In this document: one piece after another, positions 6,347-8,209 of the stretch
Numbering within the stretch: position 1 is the stretch's first letter
Layout of the letters: each line of letters starts with the position of its first letter
Assembly (NCBI GenBank): GCA_025960445.1
Contig: JAICIT010000082.1
Coordinates: forward strand, 1-8,209
From: Bradyrhizobium sp.
GTDB lineage: Bacteria > Pseudomonadota > Alphaproteobacteria > Rhizobiales > Xanthobacteraceae
Direction: 5' to 3'
DNA: 8,209 nucleotides
Notes under the pieces: generated by a model
Told to the model about the DNA's origin: nothing
What the model saw: the letters and a program-made list of their open reading frames with translations, nothing else
Databases searched by the model: none
Made by a program: the position numbers and the translations under genes

Positions 6347-6356
6347 CCCCTCCCCC
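6347..6356 (-). promoter_or_regulatory. Strong ribosome binding site before a TTG start
   Basis: The minus strand reads GGGGGAGGGG, with the GGAGG core (6349-6353) five bases before the TTG at 6343. It supports TTG as the start of the DUF4189-like gene. The gap out to 6456 contains no convincing -35/-10 pair; an AT-richer stretch lies at about 6373-6396. Confidence 0.6.
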
Positions 6357-6456
6357 GAAGCAAGCTGGCGGGAATTTAGGGGGCACGACGTTTAAAGTTG
6401 GTGAACGACACGGGAAGCGAGCGCCCTGCCGCGACGAAGCTCGAAGCGAGCCGTAC

Positions 6457-8061
6457 TCAGGAGCTGCGGGCAGTCTCAAGCGCCTCGGGCGTATCGATGT
6501 CAAGGAAAGCGCTGTGGCCTTCGACCGGGACCTCCGCCACCGCCTCACCATGTTTCGCGATCAGATGGCGAGCGCCGATGTCGCCGTCGAGCGTCATCAA
6601 TTCGTTGAAGAAGCGCCGCGACCACAGCACTGGGTTGCCGCGCCGACCATCGCTGACGGGCACTACGATCAGATTGCCGCGATCCGGCGCGAAGCTCTCT
6701 ATCATCCGATCGATCAGCCGCGCCTCGATCAACGGCATATCGCCGAGGCAAATCACCGCGCCGTCGGCGCTATTGGGCACGGCTGCGATCCCCGCCTTGA
6801 CCGACCCGGCGAGACCTTCGGCGAAATCCGGATTGTGCGCGAAGGTTACGTTAAGTCCGTGCAACGCGTTCTGAACATCATTGGCCTGGTGTCCGGTGAC
6901 GACAATCACCCCTTGCGCCCTGGAAGCCAGTGCCTGCTCCGTCACGATCCGCACCAGCGGCTTGCCGCCTAATTCGGCCAGCAGCTTGTTCGGCCCGCCC
7001 ATGCGGGTTGAACGTCCCGCGGCGAGTATGATCGCAGCCACATTGCGGTTGGTGTCGGTGGCAAGGCTCTCGCGCGGTTGCGGTCGCGTCACGATCTCCA
7101 TCAGCAGCCCGCCAACCCCCATGCTCGTGAGATCGCTGCGCGTGACTTTCAGTCCCGCCAATAGACGCATCAGCACCCAATCGAACCCGTTCTCGACGGG
7201 AGAACGCGCGCAGCCCGGCGCGCCCAGCACTGGCACTCCGTTGGCATTGCCGATCAGGAGCAGGTTTCCCGGGTCAACAGGCATGCCGAAATGCTCGACT
7301 TCCCCACCGATGCCTGAAATCGCCGCCGGAATCACATCGCGGCGATCAGCAATCGCCGACGCCCCGAACACGATCACCAACTCCGCACCGAGTCCGAGCA
7401 ATTCCTTGATGGCATCTTTGAGCGTGGACTCGTCATGCGGCACGCGGCGTTCGGCGACGATGGTGGCGCCGGCTGGCGCAAGCCGCTCGGCCGTCACGCG
7501 CAACGTCTTCTCGACGACCTTGGGGCTAAGTCCCGGCAGCAAAGTCGACACGATGCCGACGCGCTTGATGACATACGGCGCGATCCGCAGCGCGCCGCCG
7601 CTGGCCGCCGCGACTGCCGCATCACGCAGCTTCGCCTCCACTCCGAACGGAATGAGTTTGACGGTGGCGATCATCTCGCCTTCGACTACCGGCTTGTAGG
7701 CGGCGAGCGTCGCGAAGGTGATCGCCTCATCGACGTCATTGATGCGGTCGACCTTGGCGCGATCGATCACGAGCACGCCCGGCCTGGCCGCGAACAGATT
7801 GGCCCGGCCCGTGAATGCGCGCTCGACGTTGATGCCATCCCCGGCGACGGCTTGCGCGATTCCGGCCGCGGCGACATCCTCGGAAACATCACCGTCCTCG
7901 AGCCGAACCACCACGATTTCCTTGACGCCGGCGCGGGTCAGCGCCTCGACTTCGACCGCGCCGATGGTTGTGCCCTTTTTCAGCACCAGCGAACCTTGTC
8001 GCAGGGTGTGGACCGTGACGCCACCCACCGCGTCTGCCGGACTGGCGGGACCGAATTTCAT
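6457..8061 (-). CDS. Molybdopterin-binding / MocA-like nucleotidyltransferase fusion
   Basis: A two-part cytoplasmic protein of 534 residues. The N-terminal part (about 1-330) is MoeA/MoCF-like: VKRVGIVSTLLPG opens the molybdopterin-binding fold at about 165-177, and GASAIADRRDVIPAA (233-247) and GVPVLGAPGCARSPVENG (275-292) match its substrate-binding loops. The C-terminal part (about 340-534) is a MocA/MobA-type transferase: LAAGRSTRMGGPNKLL (346-361), the metal-binding region GDMPLI (440-445), GRRGNPVLW (472-480), GDIGARHL (493-500) and DIDTPE (521-526). By family, MocA joins CMP to molybdopterin to make the cytosine-dinucleotide cofactor of xanthine-dehydrogenase/CO-dehydrogenase-type enzymes. 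The N-terminal part may bind or load the cofactor precursor. The start ATG overlaps the stop of the upstream XdhC-family gene by ATGA, tying it to cofactor insertion. Only a weak GAAAG precedes the start, so coupling is likely. CMP versus GMP specificity is inferred from context and the MocA-like motifs. Confidence 0.88.
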   Translation of the reverse strand: MKFGPASPADAVGGVTVHTLRQGSLVLKKGTTIGAVEVEALTRAGVKEIVVVRLEDGDVSEDVAAAGIAQAVAGDGINVERAFTGRANLFAARPGVLVIDRAKVDRINDVDEAITFATLAAYKPVVEGEMIATVKLIPFGVEAKLRDAAVAAASGGALRIAPYVIKRVGIVSTLLPGLSPKVVEKTLRVTAERLAPAGATIVAERRVPHDESTLKDAIKELLGLGAELVIVFGASAIADRRDVIPAAISGIGGEVEHFGMPVDPGNLLLIGNANGVPVLGAPGCARSPVENGFDWVLMRLLAGLKVTRSDLTSMGVGGLLMEIVTRPQPRESLATDTNRNVAAIILAAGRSTRMGGPNKLLAELGGKPLVRIVTEQALASRAQGVIVVTGHQANDVQNALHGLNVTFAHNPDFAEGLAGSVKAGIAAVPNSADGAVICLGDMPLIEARLIDRMIESFAPDRGNLIVVPVSDGRRGNPVLWSRRFFNELMTLDGDIGARHLIAKHGEAVAEVPVEGHSAFLDIDTPEALETARSS

Positions 8062-8209
8062 GCCGCGGTTTCTTTCGGGAGCCGCAACTGCGCGGTGATC
8101 TCGGCCATGATGGCGACCGCGATCTCGGAGGGCGAGACTGCACCGATCGGCAATCCGATCGGCGCGTGAATACGCGCGACGTCCGACTCTTTTGCGCCCT
8201 GCGCCTTCA
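8058..8209 (-). CDS. XdhC-family protein, C-terminal end only
   Basis: The last 49 codons of a gene that enters from the right edge, frame beginning at 8207. The fragment contains HAPIGLPIGAVSPSEIAVAI (residues 14-33 of the visible part) followed by MAEITAQLR, the characteristic end of the Rossmann-type C-terminal domain of XdhC/CoxI proteins. XdhC proteins bind the molybdenum cofactor and deliver it, in sulphurated form, to xanthine-dehydrogenase-type enzymes. Its stop overlaps the ATG of the molybdopterin-binding/MocA-like gene by ATGA, so the two form a coupled pair for making and inserting the cofactor. From this piece one cannot tell whether the full protein has both XdhC domains or only the Rossmann one, as in loci where the two are separate genes. 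Confidence 0.85.
   Translation of the reverse strand, partial: KAQGAKESDVARIHAPIGLPIGAVSPSEIAVAIMAEITAQLRLPKETAA

Noticed and set aside
6439..6451. Small hairpin GCTCG-AAG-CGAGC after the cofactor fusion gene
   Set aside because: A five-base stem without a T-run. A nine-base direct repeat GAAGCGAGC (6414-6422 and 6443-6451) overlaps it; both are compatible with chance in GC-rich sequence.
6881..8169. Long open frames on the + strand (including 6881-7699 and 7435-8169)
   Set aside because: They lie opposite the well-supported cofactor fusion gene; composition is Arg/Ser/Thr/Ala-rich with no family motifs, as expected of antisense shadows in GC-rich DNA.
1..8209. Mobile element, phage, CRISPR or defence system
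   Set aside because: No transposase, integrase, tRNA, repeat array or nuclease/defence domain is visible, and gene composition looks uniform across the window.

Overview
The window looks like a chromosomal segment of a GC-rich alphaproteobacterium. A Bradyrhizobium/Rhodopseudomonas-type member of the Hyphomicrobiales is my best guess, from the GC-rich codon use, the Lys/Ala-rich N-terminal tail on the TetR protein, and the molybdopterin-binding/MocA-like fusion next to an XdhC protein. This is inference from protein character, not a database match. I see no tRNA, rRNA, insertion sequence, integrase, CRISPR array or phage gene. Coding density is high, and no gap reaches 300 bases.

Left part (1-1215, + strand): the 3' part of a DUF72 (YecE-like) gene is followed after a few bases by a DUF488 gene. 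Both families are widespread and poorly understood. They converge on the next block, with only about 20 bases between the stop codons.

Centre (1237-5864, - strand): a self-contained drug or solute exporter operon. In transcription order it runs: a promoter with a consensus -35 box and a 22-bp perfect palindrome in its spacer; a TetR regulator; a lipoprotein HlyD-type adaptor; an ABC ATPase; an ABC-2 permease. Each of the three junctions is a 4-base ATGA overlap. A PhzF-family isomerase/epimerase gene lies 42 bases further on and is probably read from the same transcript. The layout resembles the E. coli cecR(ybiH)-ybhGFSR locus, but with one permease gene instead of two.

Right part (5969-8209, - strand): a small secreted cysteine-rich DUF4189-like protein stands alone between two short gaps. 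Upstream of it are a 534-residue protein, joining a MoeA/MoCF-like molybdopterin-binding region to a MocA-like nucleotidyltransferase, and the last 49 codons of an XdhC-family gene, overlapping by ATGA. These two belong to maturation of the molybdenum cofactor for xanthine-dehydrogenase or CO-dehydrogenase-type hydroxylases. The hydroxylase genes themselves are not in the window.

I found no clear-cut new system. The points most worth a second look are the TetR promoter (operator inside the promoter, possible leaderless start, 11-base half-site 66 bp away), the cofactor fusion protein and the paired DUF72/DUF488 genes.
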